Shown piece after piece: positions 44,003 through 52,551 of a DNA stretch of 64,000 nucleotides. The translations under genes were made by a program, and so were the position numbers. The stretch covers positions 434,001 to 498,000 of the forward strand of contig OY759970.1 in the NCBI GenBank assembly GCA_963662965.1. Direction: 5' to 3'. The notes under the pieces were generated by a model that was given only the letters and a program-made list of their open reading frames with translations, made no database searches and had not been told where the DNA came from. This DNA comes from DTWD01 sp963662965. Lineage in GTDB: Bacteria; Acidobacteriota; Vicinamibacteria; Vicinamibacterales; UBA8438. Numbering within the stretch: the stretch's first letter is position 1; each line of letters opens with the position of its first letter.

Positions 44003-44779
44003 TTAAGGCCGCGATCGGGCTGTCCTGACGATCGCGGCGGTCGTGGACGCCCCCCACAAGGGATAGACCAAGCGCACAAAGGCCGCCGTGAGTATGTCCG
44101 CACTGGGCGCCGTAGCGGCCTCGCTTTCCCACGTCCTGACGATGCGGCGGCCACGGTAGGTGAGAGGAGAGCCGTCGTAGTGCTCCAGGGCCGGCAGAAT
44201 GCGTCGAAGCACAATACGGTATACCCCCGGCATGTAGCGTTGTTGAATCGCCGGCAGGCGGGCACCGGGGGCAATGCGTGCGTGAACGCGGGAGAATCGC
44301 GGGAGCCGGCGCCGCTCAGCCGCGTAGCGATCGGCCGTGCGGTCGTCGCTGGACGGCGGATCGCCCTCGAGGCGGTCCGTGATGGCATTCACGGAGTCTT
44401 CCAGCCCGTTGAGCAATGCTCCGACGGCGTTGTCCACTCTGGGCGGGACGGCGCACCCCTGGGCCTTCAGCCGATTCGCGTAGCGCTCAAACCCTGTGAT
44501 GAGGACTCGGGACAATGGCCGTCCGGCCTTCGCTTGCATCTCGTACACGTGTGCTCGCCGCTCCTTGATCAGCAGCGCACGGTCTGGACGCTGCCTCAGG
44601 TCACGGATCAATTTTTTGACATCCACGCCGATCGCGCAGAGGACGCAACACAGCTCCCTCTGACGGGCAAGGTCGGCCGGATGACCATCGTCAAGCACGA
44701 CCGGACCCGCAGGCATGGGCGACCGAGCGGGAGGACGGCGGCGCGCGGGGGCCTTCGTGGCCCGAGACTGGAGAGTCAC
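44003..44779 (-). CDS. Unknown protein in the prophage remnant
   Basis: The 258-aa reading (GTG start) includes CCVLCAIGVDVKKLIRDLRQRPDRALLIKERRAHVYEMQAK and YRIVLRRILPALEHYDGSPLTYRGRRIVRTWESEA. It looks like a soluble basic protein without known motifs. A later Met (MPAGPVVLDDG) could be the true start. I do not recognise it; a phage replication or regulatory protein is possible. The plus strand is also open here, so confidence is low. Confidence 0.35.
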   Translation of the reverse strand: MTLQSRATKAPARRRPPARSPMPAGPVVLDDGHPADLARQRELCCVLCAIGVDVKKLIRDLRQRPDRALLIKERRAHVYEMQAKAGRPLSRVLITGFERYANRLKAQGCAVPPRVDNAVGALLNGLEDSVNAITDRLEGDPPSSDDRTADRYAAERRRLPRFSRVHARIAPGARLPAIQQRYMPGVYRIVLRRILPALEHYDGSPLTYRGRRIVRTWESEAATAPSADILTAAFVRLVYPLWGASTTAAIVRTARSRP

Positions 44780-44810
44780 TCGATCAGAAGTGTGTCACAG
44801 CGACTGTAGG

Positions 44811-46205
44811 TAGTACATGAAGTGACCGCTCGAATTAGTACGTGATCTGTCCGGTCTGGTCGCGGGTAGGGTAGCGCCCTGGAGGAGCCATGGGCGTATA
44901 TCCGGCACCCGCGGTGGAGCGGGCCATGAAAGTGCAGGAAGTGATTTTACGAGCGATGAGCGGCGAGTTCGCGTGGGTCCAGGCGGCCGAGATTTTGGGG
45001 CTGTCGGCCCGGTCCATGCGGCGGTGGCGCGCGCGCGATGAGGAGCACGGCTACACTGGGTTGTATGATCGCCGGACGCGGCGCCCGAGTCCCCAACGGG
45101 TGCCGGTGGCGACCGTCGAACGGGTGTTGCGGCTCTATCGAGAGCGGTATGCCGACTTCAACGTGCGGCACTTTCACGAGGTCCTGCAGCGGGACCATGG
45201 CGTCGGGTTGAGCTACAGCGGGGTCAAGAAGGCGCTACAAACGGCCGGGTTGGTGCCCCAGGGCCGCAAACGGGGCCCGCCTCGCCGCCGGCGCGAGCGG
45301 CGCCCCTTGCCGGGGATGGTGCTGCACATCGATGCCAGCACGCACCGCTGGCTGGCCACCGGGCCAGCCGGGCAGACCCAAGATCTAGTCAGCGTGAGTG
45401 ACGACGCCACGAGCGAGGTCTACTACGCCGCCTTCGTCGAGGAGGAGAACACTCGCACAGTGCTGGCCGCGCTGCGGGCCGTGGTCGAAACGCAGGGCGT
45501 CTTTTGTGCGCTGTACAGCGACCGAGCGAGCCATTTCATCCACACGCCCCCCGCGGGCCGCGAGCCCCACCCGACGCAGGTGGAACGCGTGCTCGGGCAG
45601 CTCGGCATTCGGCGCATCGTCGCGTACTCCCCCCAGGCGCGCGGCCGCAAGGAGCGCTTTTATCGAACGGTCCAGGGCCGCTGGCCGCAGGAACTGCGGC
45701 TCCGCGGTGTGACCACCATGGCCGCGGCCAACGCCTGGCTCCAGGCCGACGGCATCGCCGCCTTCAACCGCCGGTTTGCGGTCCCGCCGCTCAGGCGGGG
45801 ACCGCGTTCGTCCCCCCGCCGACGGGCCTCACGCGGGTCTTTACCATTCAGCATGAGCGGACGGTCTCGAATGCGAACACCGTGCAGTTCCACCGGCGGG
45901 TCGTGCAGATCGGGGCCACGCCGTTGCGCTGTCACTTCGTCCGATGCCGCGTGACCGTCCACGAGCATCTCGACGAGACGCTTAGCATCACCTATGGACC
46001 GCACACCATTGCGCGATTTACACGCGACGGAGAACCGGTGGTGATCACGGCGGCGGCGTAGGCGGACACGGGCTATGGACATGCCGGCCCTGACGGGCCT
46101 TGGGAATCTCGCTCAGCCCGCGAGATTCCCACATGCCCACAGCCACCTTCGTAAATATGACCGGACAGATCACTGACTCAAAAGAGCGGTCATCTTGACG
46201 TACTA
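44811..46205 (+). mobile_element. ISNCY-type element
   Basis: The 1395-bp element has long imperfect inverted ends (TAGTACATGAAGTGACCGCTC on the left; the complement of the right end reads TAGTACGTCAAGATGACC) and GTGATCTGTCCGGTC just inside. It lies inside the prophage remnant and cuts a Doc-type toxin gene. Confidence 0.75.
44890..46061 (+). pseudogene. ISNCY-family transposase, frameshifted near the C-terminus
   Basis: The frame starts MGVYPAPAVERAMKVQEVILRAMSG, with an HTH (WVQAAEILGLSARSMRRWRAR). A DDE core with LHIDASTHRWLATG, LYSDRASHFIHTP and QARGRKERFYRTVQGRWPQEL follows. Near 45785 the frame changes: the conserved tail AFVPPPTGLTRVFTIQHERTVSNANTV is one base out of phase and ends at 46061 (GEPVVITAAA). 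It is a single indel in a GC-rich run, so either a mutation or a base error; programmed shifting is less likely. Confidence 0.78.
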
Positions 46206-46614
46206 ATCACAACCAAACGAGTCGCGTGGCGTTCAAGCCGCTGATGCCCGCGTGGCGGCGAGAGGCGGAGACCATGCACCTTGAGAAAGGTCTCCATGGC
46301 GGCGCGGCTGGGCCAGCGCAGCGTGCCGGGCACCCAGATCGCGAATGCCCGGCGTGCCACCGGACTGCTCCAGCATCGCGCGGTGCAGCACGAGGATCTC
46401 GGCACGCGTCGGATACCGCATCAGGCGAAGCGAGTGACAGCTCCTGGTGCTTCGGCACGATGCGCTCAGCGGTGGCGCGGAAGCCAGCGTCGGGAAGATC
46501 ACAGAGATCCTCGTGCGTCGCACGGGCCAGCACGGCTGGTGCGATACCGAGGCGATCGGCTTCCTTCCGCAGGCGGTCGGCCTGAGCAGATGTCAGTGCG
46601 AGCGCCAGCCTCAT
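46206..46614 (-). pseudogene. Doc-type toxin and antitoxin remnant
   Basis: The first part encodes a ribbon/helix-like antitoxin head (MRLALALTSAQADRLRKEADRLGIAPAVLARATHEDLCDL), starting at 46614. The second starts near 46421 as MRYPTRAEILVLHRAMLEQSGGTPGIRDLGA, the N-terminus of Doc/Fic-type toxins. Both have frame changes: the antitoxin lacks its expected stop, and the toxin breaks after about 40 residues. It is then cut by the ISNCY element. Neither is likely to function. Confidence 0.5.
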
Positions 46615-46995
46615 GGGACCTCTCTCTCACGCGAGGCGTGGAATCGACCCACCCCTGCCCCCCCACGCGGCCACCGCGTGGCGCCTGCGTCGCTGTCACG
46701 CCGAATCTGGTCTGGATCGCGCAGGTCGGCGATTGTGTGCAGGTCCTCTATGATCGCGGGCGGTCTTGCGCACGAGGCGGAGGACGTGGTGACGGAAGTT
46801 GGCACGCGACCAAGGGAACACGGGCTCCTCATGGCCGGCTCCGGGTGCGGTTCCCACGTTCACGTGATCGTCGCGGCGATCGGTTATCGCATGTGAGGCG
46901 ATGAAACGGCGAAGTGCGGCAAGAATTGGCGTGAATTCGCGAGATCCAGACCATCGAGGCGACGTGGGTGATAACCGTCTATTGATAACCGATCC
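46615..46995. other. Unassigned segment at the element's right end
   Basis: No gene is supported. There is a short tandem GATAACCG repeat at 46971-46990 immediately before the tRNA-Arg fragment, which could be an arm-type integrase site. Open frames here have no recognisable motifs. Confidence 0.3.
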
Positions 46996-47002
46996 GACAC
47001 AG

Positions 47003-47050
47003 GGCCTTCTAAGCCGAGGGTCGCAGGTTCGAATCCTGCCGGGCGCGCCA
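47003..47050 (+). other. 3' half of tRNA-Arg (TCT): probable attachment site
   Basis: From the anticodon loop (CTTCTAA) on, it has the T-arm GCAGG-TTCGAAT-CCTGC, the acceptor strand CGGGCGC, a discriminator G and encoded CCA. The upstream 5' half is not tRNA: the D-arm and the acceptor partner GCGCCCG are absent. A 48-bp partial tRNA is the usual trace of integration into a tRNA gene by a tyrosine recombinase. The other, complete tRNA is not in the window. Confidence 0.65.
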
Positions 47051-47195
47051 GTTCCCTAAAGAATTCGCCGATTGTGCCCTCTGCCTGGGCACCAGGGGCG
47101 AAGGTACAGGCGAAAAAAGTGACCGGTCACCTTCCAAGATTGGCTGACTGAAGTACGCCGAGCGCCACCCCCGCGCTTCACAACGGCCTGCGCCG

Positions 47196-47807
47196 ATGGC
47201 ATGGTGTGACGTCGTGGAGCCCCGTACGCTGCGTGACTGCCGGATCGCGCTGGGCCAGTCGCAGGCGGCGTTCGCGGCCATGCTCGGCGTGCCCCCCGAG
47301 TCGTATCGGACGTGGGATACCGGACGGCGGGTAACGCCGCTGAAGATACTCGCGCGAGCCCGTGCGCTGGCGACGCATCGCGACGACCACGCGCTCCTTC
47401 CGTTACCCGTGCTCGCGCTGCTCATCGGCGTGCACGTCAAAACGCTGCGGGCGGCGGCGCGGGACGGGCGCCTGCCGGTGACCTATGACACGCGGACAAC
47501 CTTTCGACGGCTTCGGGCCCGCGCGACATTGGCGGCTGCTCGCCAGTTCCGCCATTCCTACTTTGGACGACAGGTGCGGCGAGCGGACCGACGAGAGCCG
47601 CCGAGTTGGGCGAGCGTGCCAGCCGACTACGATGTACAGATTCGCGCGCTGCGTCGCGCGCGCGGGTTGAGCCAGGCGCAATTGGCCACGCTGGTGGGCG
47701 CGGCGCGGAAGGCCGTCGTTTATCAATGGGAGGCGCGCAAACGTACGCCGTCGCCCCTGTTCTGGCAACGCCTCACCACGTTCTTCACGACAGCGGCCAG
47801 CCCGTGA
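47196..47807 (+). CDS. Regulator with two XRE-type HTH domains
   Basis: The 203-aa product has an N-terminal HTH at residues 9-50 (LRDCRIALGQSQAAFAAMLGVPPESYRTWDTGRR). A middle helical segment follows (LPLPVLALLIGVHVKTLRAAARDGRLPVTYDTRTTFRRLRAR), which looks like a MerR/excisionase-like winged helix. The second HTH is near residues 145-195 (YDVQIRALRRARGLSQAQLATLVGAARKAVVYQWEARKRTPSP). It probably binds DNA as a repressor. It lies just outside the tRNA-Arg fragment. A third, decayed HTH copy follows, and an isolated copy of the last part is at 559-664. Confidence 0.6.
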   Translation: MAWCDVVEPRTLRDCRIALGQSQAAFAAMLGVPPESYRTWDTGRRVTPLKILARARALATHRDDHALLPLPVLALLIGVHVKTLRAAARDGRLPVTYDTRTTFRRLRARATLAAARQFRHSYFGRQVRRADRREPPSWASVPADYDVQIRALRRARGLSQAQLATLVGAARKAVVYQWEARKRTPSPLFWQRLTTFFTTAASP

Positions 47808-47810
47808 CAA

Positions 47811-47990
47811 CAGGATCGGCGTCAGCCAAGCACAGCGTGCAGCCCTGATTGGCGCAGCGAACAACACCGTCGTCTATCAGTGGGAGGCGGCGCGAACACG
47901 GGTGCCCCCCTGGTGCGCCACCGCATCGTGGACCTCGACTGCGGCGCAACCTAGCATCAGCCATGAGGCCACTGGAGCCGTCCGTTGGCC
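47811..47990 (+). pseudogene. Decayed third copy of the HTH
   Basis: Read in the frame RIGVSQAQRAALIGAANNTVVYQWEAARTRVPPW, this repeats the second HTH of the preceding gene (SQAQLATLVGAARKAVVYQWEARKRTP). There is no start codon, and the similarity is lost after about 45 residues. Confidence 0.5.
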
Positions 47991-48078
47991 TGTGCGGTCG
48001 CGCTACGCCATATCGGGCGTCGCGTCCTGAACCAACGCGAGTTTTGCCGTGCCAACGTGCCGGCGATACTCACTGCGG

Positions 48079-48244
48079 GGTGCTTCCGTCATCAAGTGTT
48101 GGTGAAGAGAGCTTAAGCTCTAATCATCCAGATACTTCCAGCCGATTTTGACGCTGGCACCTCTCTGGCACTGAATATCTAGTCTAAGCGGTTTGGTTAG
48201 AACGAGATAAGGGCGGGGTAGCAACAGTTGATGGCGGAAGCACC
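48079..48244. mobile_element. MITE family II, copy 2 (166 bp)
   Basis: Inverse orientation relative to copy 1 at 24857, with the same ends GGTGCTTCCG and CGGAAGCACC. It stops just upstream of the following membrane-protein gene, so it may supply that gene's 5' leader. Confidence 0.7.
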
Positions 48245-48267
48245 CGGTGACCAGTAGAGTAGCCACC

Positions 48268-49014
48268 ATGGTCTCGCCGGGTGTCGTGGATTCCGTATAC
48301 GAGAGAGCCGAGTCGTTCGGTCGGGATGTCTTCCACTACGTTGTCACCGGCACGATGTTCGCCATCGTCTCCAGCGTGCCCTGGTGGTCAGACATTCCAT
48401 GGGGGCAGATTCGGGAATCGAGTCAGATCGCCGTCCTGCTCGTTGCGGCGGCCGTACTGTTCGGTCTGGGGCACGTGCTGCTCGCCATCGGGTTCTGGAT
48501 CCGAAACAAGATCATCCGGCCAGACGACACTTGGTGGGACAGACTCTGGCACTCGGTCTTCACGCGGCTCTCTCGCTGTCGCGTTCAGGTGGAGGAGTAC
48601 AAGTGCGCCAAGGAGTGGGCTCTCGAACGCACGCGGCAGGCGTTGCCCGGCACCTTGGTTGTCGGAAACGAGTCAGGGGAGAACGTGCACCTCGGCCTGG
48701 AAATGTCCGTGCTCCTTGAGCGGCCGAGGCTCCACGCCGTCTTCATCGAGCGGTACAACACGCTTTGGCACCTTCGTCTTGGTCTGGCAGCGTCTCTTCT
48801 CGTGGCCGGTGTCGTCCATCTGGCGTTCGCCATCTGGTCGCTCGACGTTACGATCTGCTTGCGGGACCAGTGCTTTCCTGCTGTGATTGGCGTCGGCGGA
48901 TTGGTTTCGATCTGGCTCGGCCTGATGCTCACGCGTCAACATCTGGTAACGAACACGAATTACCTGCGGCGGGTCATCGTCGCGTTCAACATCAGCGAGC
49001 CGAAGAACCCATGA
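48268..49014 (+). CDS. Four-helix membrane protein of unknown function
   Basis: The 248-aa product has two N-terminal helices (VFHYVVTGTMFAIVSSV; QIAVLLVAAAVLFGLGHVLLAIGFWI). A cytosolic segment of about 80 residues follows (WDRLWHSVFTRLSRCRVQVEEYKCAKEWALERTRQ). Two C-terminal helices come next (LGLAASLLVAGVVHLAFAIW; AVIGVGGLVSIWLGLML). I do not recognise a family. The ATG at 48268 is preferred to a GTG at 48247 because the latter begins only 2 bp after the MITE. The stop overlaps the next start (ATGA), so it is translationally coupled to the GGCT gene. Confidence 0.55.
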   Translation: MVSPGVVDSVYERAESFGRDVFHYVVTGTMFAIVSSVPWWSDIPWGQIRESSQIAVLLVAAAVLFGLGHVLLAIGFWIRNKIIRPDDTWWDRLWHSVFTRLSRCRVQVEEYKCAKEWALERTRQALPGTLVVGNESGENVHLGLEMSVLLERPRLHAVFIERYNTLWHLRLGLAASLLVAGVVHLAFAIWSLDVTICLRDQCFPAVIGVGGLVSIWLGLMLTRQHLVTNTNYLRRVIVAFNISEPKNP

Positions 49015-49574
49015 AGTACTTCGCATACGGCTCGAACATGCTGACGCGACGTCTGACTGATCCGTCGCGCGCACCCTCCGCTTTCGCATGCGGCGTTGCA
49101 GGGGCGCCGGGGTTCGTCGTGAGGTTTCACAAGATGGGAGCGGACGGTTCCGGCAAGTGCACCCTAGTCGCGACGGGGAAGGTAGCAGCTGTAGCGTACG
49201 GTGTCCTGTACGAGTTGTCCGATTCCGACGGCGCCAAGCTCGACAGAGTAGAGGGCGTGCACACGGGGGGCTACACCCGGTGTTCCGTTCAGCTCCGCTT
49301 GCTTGATGGACGTACTACCAGTGCCATGACCTACGTTGCCACTGACCGGTATGTCGACGCCGCCTGTGTGCCGTTCGATTGGTACCGGGATCTCGTCGTG
49401 GCGGGTGCGATGGAACATGGACTTCCGGACCTGTACATCAATGAGTTGACCCTGATTCCGGTGGCGCCCGATCCGGACGTTGCGCGTGCGGCGAAGGCGC
49501 GGCGATTACTGGACGGTTTCCCGATCGAGTCGAGAGACAGCGTCGACCGGGCAGCAGACGTGGCGGAGCGTTGA
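49011..49574 (+). CDS. Gamma-glutamylcyclotransferase-family protein
   Basis: The 187-aa product has the GGCT-like/AIG2 signature YGSNM at residues 6-10 (KYFAYGSNMLTRRLTD) and a conserved Glu in LDRVEGVHTGGYTR. PGFVVRFHKMGADGSGKCTLV is the following strand pattern. Such enzymes cyclise gamma-glutamyl amines or release 5-oxoproline in the cytosol. The C-terminal 40 residues are an Ala/Arg-rich tail. Its coupling with a membrane protein suggests a joint, perhaps accessory, function, but nothing in the sequence gives the substrate. Confidence 0.78.
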   Translation: MKYFAYGSNMLTRRLTDPSRAPSAFACGVAGAPGFVVRFHKMGADGSGKCTLVATGKVAAVAYGVLYELSDSDGAKLDRVEGVHTGGYTRCSVQLRLLDGRTTSAMTYVATDRYVDAACVPFDWYRDLVVAGAMEHGLPDLYINELTLIPVAPDPDVARAAKARRLLDGFPIESRDSVDRAADVAER

Positions 49575-49833
49575 TTGGGTCCGGCGATTTCGGTCCCGGA
49601 ATCACCTGTCTGGCCCTGGAACGCGACCTGACCAGGGAATTGGGGGAGGGTGTCAAGGGCGGACCAAAACTAGACCAGAGTGGCGGAGGAACATTCGACC
49701 ATCCGGCCGGCCGGTGGCGTGTTTGAAGGTGGCTGTGCGGGTGGGCTGAAGCGGAGTCTGGGCACGCCCCCGGGGCGGGCCCGGACGCAGTGGAGGCCCG
49801 GCTGCACAGCCAGCGGCGTTGCAGGGGGAGGGG

Positions 49834-50564
49834 TCAGGACGCCGGGGCGGCAGCGTCTTTGCGGGCGTGCTTACTGTGTGCGAGGCGATAGCTGTCGCCG
49901 TTCAGCTCCAGGATGTGGACGTGATGGGTCAGCCGGTCGAGCAGCGCGCCGGTGAGCCGTTCAGAGCCAAAGATCTCGGTCCATTCGTTGAAGGGCAGAT
50001 TCGAGGTCACCAGCGTCGACGCTTGCTCGTAGCGCTGGGAGAAGATCTCGAACAGCAGCTCGGCGCCGGTCTTCGACAACGGCACGTAGCCGAGCTCGTC
50101 CACGATCAACAAATCCTGCTTGGCCAAGAGTTTCTGGAAGCGGAGCAGGCGCTTGTCATCCCGAGCTTCGAGCAGCTCGTTCACCAGCGCGGCGGCGGTG
50201 GTGAAGCGCACCCGATAGCCTTTCTGACAGGCGGCCAACCCCAATGCCAGCGCCAGATGCGTCTTGCCTGTGCCGGAGTTGCCCAACGCTAAGACATTTT
50301 CTCGCCGGTCGAGATACTCCGCGCGGGTCAGCTCGAGCACGAGCCGTTTGTTCAACGACGGGATCGCGCGGAACGCGAAGGTCTCGAGACTCTTCACGAC
50401 CGGGAACTTGGCGGCCTTGATGCGGCGCTCGATGGCGCGCTGCTCGCGGTCGAGCAGCTCCAGCTCGCAGAGGCGGAACAGGTAGCGTGGACAGTCCAGC
50501 CCTTCCTGCGCGCAGTGCCGCGCCACCTTGTCGTACTCGCGCAGGAAGGTCGGCAGTCGGAGGG
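49834..50564 (-). pseudogene. istB: IS21 helper ATPase IstB, split by insertion (3' part)
   Basis: Most of the AAA+ helper remains: Walker A ENVLALGNSGTGKTHLALALG, Walker B QDLLIVDELGYVPLSK and the sensor region TLVTSNLPFNEWTEIFGSERLTGALLDRL. The first codons (MAQSTLLLDAHLK) lie at 52513-52552, on the other side of the IS1595-type insertion. Removing that insertion and one 14-bp repeat restores a complete reading frame. The helper loads IstA at target DNA, so the element is probably inactive while interrupted. Confidence 0.88.
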
Positions 50565-50733
50565 CCTTGAGATGGGCGATTATATCGGAAAGTGGCGAAC
50601 CCGCTGACTCAGCGGAGATAGGATATTAAAAGTGTCTAAACACTCTGAATCAGGTTGGGATGATCTTGATGACGCGCCGAGGCAACGCGCGATGAAACGT
50701 GGGATCTATTTCAGCGATACGCCCAGGGGGAGA

Positions 50734-50988
50734 CTACTCGCGATTGCCTCTGAGGATATCCCGCAGCGCAGCCTTGAAACCCTTCGTGAATTCGACGCGG
50801 TCGGTCGCGTCGCTGGTGAGGATTCTTCGCTCAGCGTCATCAAGCAATGATCGCACGTCACGAATAACAGCTTCTCCTGCCGCACGGGTTCGCTCTCCAC
50901 CACGGACGGCCTGTATCATGGCTTCGCAGACTGCCATCGTCGCTGCTTGTTGGCCCTCCAAGTAGTCAAGCTTCTCGTGTGTATCCAC
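50734..50988 (-). CDS. IS1595 passenger protein 3 (unknown)
   Basis: The 84-aa helical, charged product MDTHEKLDYLEGQQAATMAVCEAMIQAVRGG has RRILTSDATDRVEFTKGFKAALRDILRG after it. It is last in the run. It resembles small four-helix proteins of unknown role. The plus strand is open over part of the same region (from GTG 50632), but order and strand favour this gene. Confidence 0.5.
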   Translation of the reverse strand: MDTHEKLDYLEGQQAATMAVCEAMIQAVRGGERTRAAGEAVIRDVRSLLDDAERRILTSDATDRVEFTKGFKAALRDILRGNRE

Positions 50989-51014
50989 CTTGGACGCTCA
51001 GGAGCGGGAGCTCA

Positions 51015-51197
51015 TCATCGGGACTTCGGCGGCATCACCTGACGCACGCTGACGGGACGCACTAACGCCTTAACGGCGTCCTCGAACCGTCCCTTCAGGC
51101 GTAAGTCCTCGCGGAGTTCCTTCGCGCTCGGCTGATAGGACTGGTGGACGAGAGTGATGGGGCGTGGTTTCACGTCTTGAGATTTCGTCGTCATCAA
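51015..51197 (-). CDS. IS1595 passenger protein 2 (unknown)
   Basis: The 60-aa basic peptide MMTTKSQDVKPRPITLVHQS continues to SAKELREDLRLKGRFEDAVKALVRPV. It looks like a short RHH- or antitoxin-like polypeptide, but this is weak. Its start overlaps the stop of passenger 1 by 4 nt, which supports expression as part of the run. Confidence 0.5.
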   Translation of the reverse strand: MMTTKSQDVKPRPITLVHQSYQPSAKELREDLRLKGRFEDAVKALVRPVSVRQVMPPKSR

Positions 51198-51475
51198 CAG
51201 TCGTCCAATCGTTTCTCCAATTCGTCGAGGCGAGCCTTGACATCTCGCAGCTGTCTGAGGGACTGCGAAAACGACGGAGCGTCCTGGTAGTCGAAGCCAC
51301 GCTCTAGGGCCTGACAGTCTCCTTGCGAAGCCAGATTGGCTACCCCACTCGCTTGGCGCATTCCCTCCTGTGTCTTATGGATCTGCTCATTGAGCAGGAT
51401 GCGTTTGCGTCGGAGCGCATTGCGCTCCTTCACCATGTCTCCCACGATCTGATCTTGATCTGTTTCCGTCATCAT
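51194..51475 (-). CDS. IS1595 passenger protein 1 (coiled coil)
   Basis: The 93-aa protein has two helical heptad regions (GDMVKERNALRRKRILLNEQIHKTQEG; SQSLRQLRDVKARLDELEKRLDD), predicted to form a coiled coil. The start codon overlaps the transposase stop (ATGA). No catalytic residues are visible. It may be a partner or regulator of the passenger module. Confidence 0.55.
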   Translation of the reverse strand: MMTETDQDQIVGDMVKERNALRRKRILLNEQIHKTQEGMRQASGVANLASQGDCQALERGFDYQDAPSFSQSLRQLRDVKARLDELEKRLDDC

Positions 51476-52449
51476 GATCGCGCTCCGCTTGCCAGCCCGT
51501 TGTCAGCAATCAGCGTCCGGTAGCGGAGCCGCTTGCCGTCCATGCCGAGGCTGAGGGCCGTCAGTTGTTCGATGGTGTCCGCTTCACGGAGGTTCTGCTT
51601 GCCTGCGAACTCTTGCACGTAGCGGTCCAGGTGCTTCGGGCTGAGCTTGTGGAACGTGCCCTTGTGCGCCCGCTTGAGCATGGACCACAGCGACTCGATC
51701 CCGTTGGTGTGAATGTCGCCATTGACGTACTCGGAGAGCGAGTGCTTGACCGTGGCGTGATTGAACGACATCCCCTCGTAGCCGCCGTGATCGTCGGTGT
51801 AGACCGTGGCTCCAGGCTCGGCATGCCGCCCGACGAACCCCTGGAGCATAGCCGCGTCCGTGGCCGCGACCACCGTGGCCGCGACGTGCTTGGTCGCCCG
51901 ATCTTTGACGCCAATCACCGCCGTTTTCCCGACCGGACCGCGGCCGGTATCCGCCAACGCCTTCCGCTTGGTGTTGCTCATGTTCCGGCGCTTCCCGCCG
52001 ACGTACGTTTCGTCCACTTCGACCGGCCCGGCAAACAGCTTCCCGTCCTGCGAGAGGGCCACCCGGAGCCGTTGCGCCAGGAACCACGCTGTTTTCTGTG
52101 TCAGACCGAGATCCCGATGGAGCTTCATGCTCGACACGCTCTTGAGGCTGGTCATGAGCAGGAAGGCCGCGAGCAGCCAATCCTGATAGCCGACCTTCGC
52201 GCACTCCATCACGGTCCCCGTCTTGACGCTAAACTTCTGCGCGCATGCCTTCTCGCGGCAGCGGTAGGGCATCGTCTTGTGCTTGCAGCCCGTCTGCACG
52301 TTCACCGACCCGCAGGAGGGGCAAGCGATGATGCCCTGCCAGCGCTGCTCGACAAACCAGCGCTCAGCCGTCGCGTCGTCGGGGAACATCCGCATGATCT
52401 GCTTGAGTGTGATGCCTTTGCGGTACGCCTTACCAGGTGCCTTTGCCAT
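51472..52449 (-). CDS. IS1595-family transposase
   Basis: The 325-aa transposase has an N-terminal zinc ribbon (GIIACPSCGSVNVQTGCKHKTMPYRCREKACAQKF). A helical segment follows, then the IS1595-type DDE/N core: Asp in GPVEVDETYVGGKRRN, TVYTDDHGGYEGM, and Glu/Asn near HTNGIESLWSMLKRAHKGTFHKLS. The frame is intact, and the flanking duplication is perfect, so the insertion is recent and the enzyme probably active. It is the first gene of a tightly overlapping run with three small genes. Confidence 0.92.
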   Translation of the reverse strand: MAKAPGKAYRKGITLKQIMRMFPDDATAERWFVEQRWQGIIACPSCGSVNVQTGCKHKTMPYRCREKACAQKFSVKTGTVMECAKVGYQDWLLAAFLLMTSLKSVSSMKLHRDLGLTQKTAWFLAQRLRVALSQDGKLFAGPVEVDETYVGGKRRNMSNTKRKALADTGRGPVGKTAVIGVKDRATKHVAATVVAATDAAMLQGFVGRHAEPGATVYTDDHGGYEGMSFNHATVKHSLSEYVNGDIHTNGIESLWSMLKRAHKGTFHKLSPKHLDRYVQEFAGKQNLREADTIEQLTALSLGMDGKRLRYRTLIADNGLASGARS

Positions 52450-52551
52450 GACAAGATATTACTGCAAAGTGGCGTAGCGGTCAACGCGTTTCGCCACTTT
52501 CGTATATAATCCCCTTGAGATGGGCGTCGAGCAGCAAGGTCGACTGTGCCA

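Larger units (their letters stand above)
50579..52512 (-). mobile_element. IS1595-family element with passenger genes
   Basis: The 1934-bp element has inverted ends of about 21 bp, GATTATAT-CGGAAAGTGGCGA and GATTATATACGAAAGTGGCGA. It is flanked by a perfect 14-bp duplication CCTTGAGATGGGCG at 50565-50578 and 52513-52526. It encodes a transposase and at least three small passenger genes in one run. Confidence 0.85.

Noticed and set aside
44890..45954. ISNCY transposase as an intact 354-aa protein
   Set aside because: The last 55 or so residues are in the wrong frame compared with the conserved tail that continues to 46061.
50632..50850. 72-codon plus-strand frame in the IS1595 element
   Set aside because: It overlaps the last gene of the minus-strand passenger run over half its length and has only a GTG start without a convincing ribosome site; kept as an alternative only.
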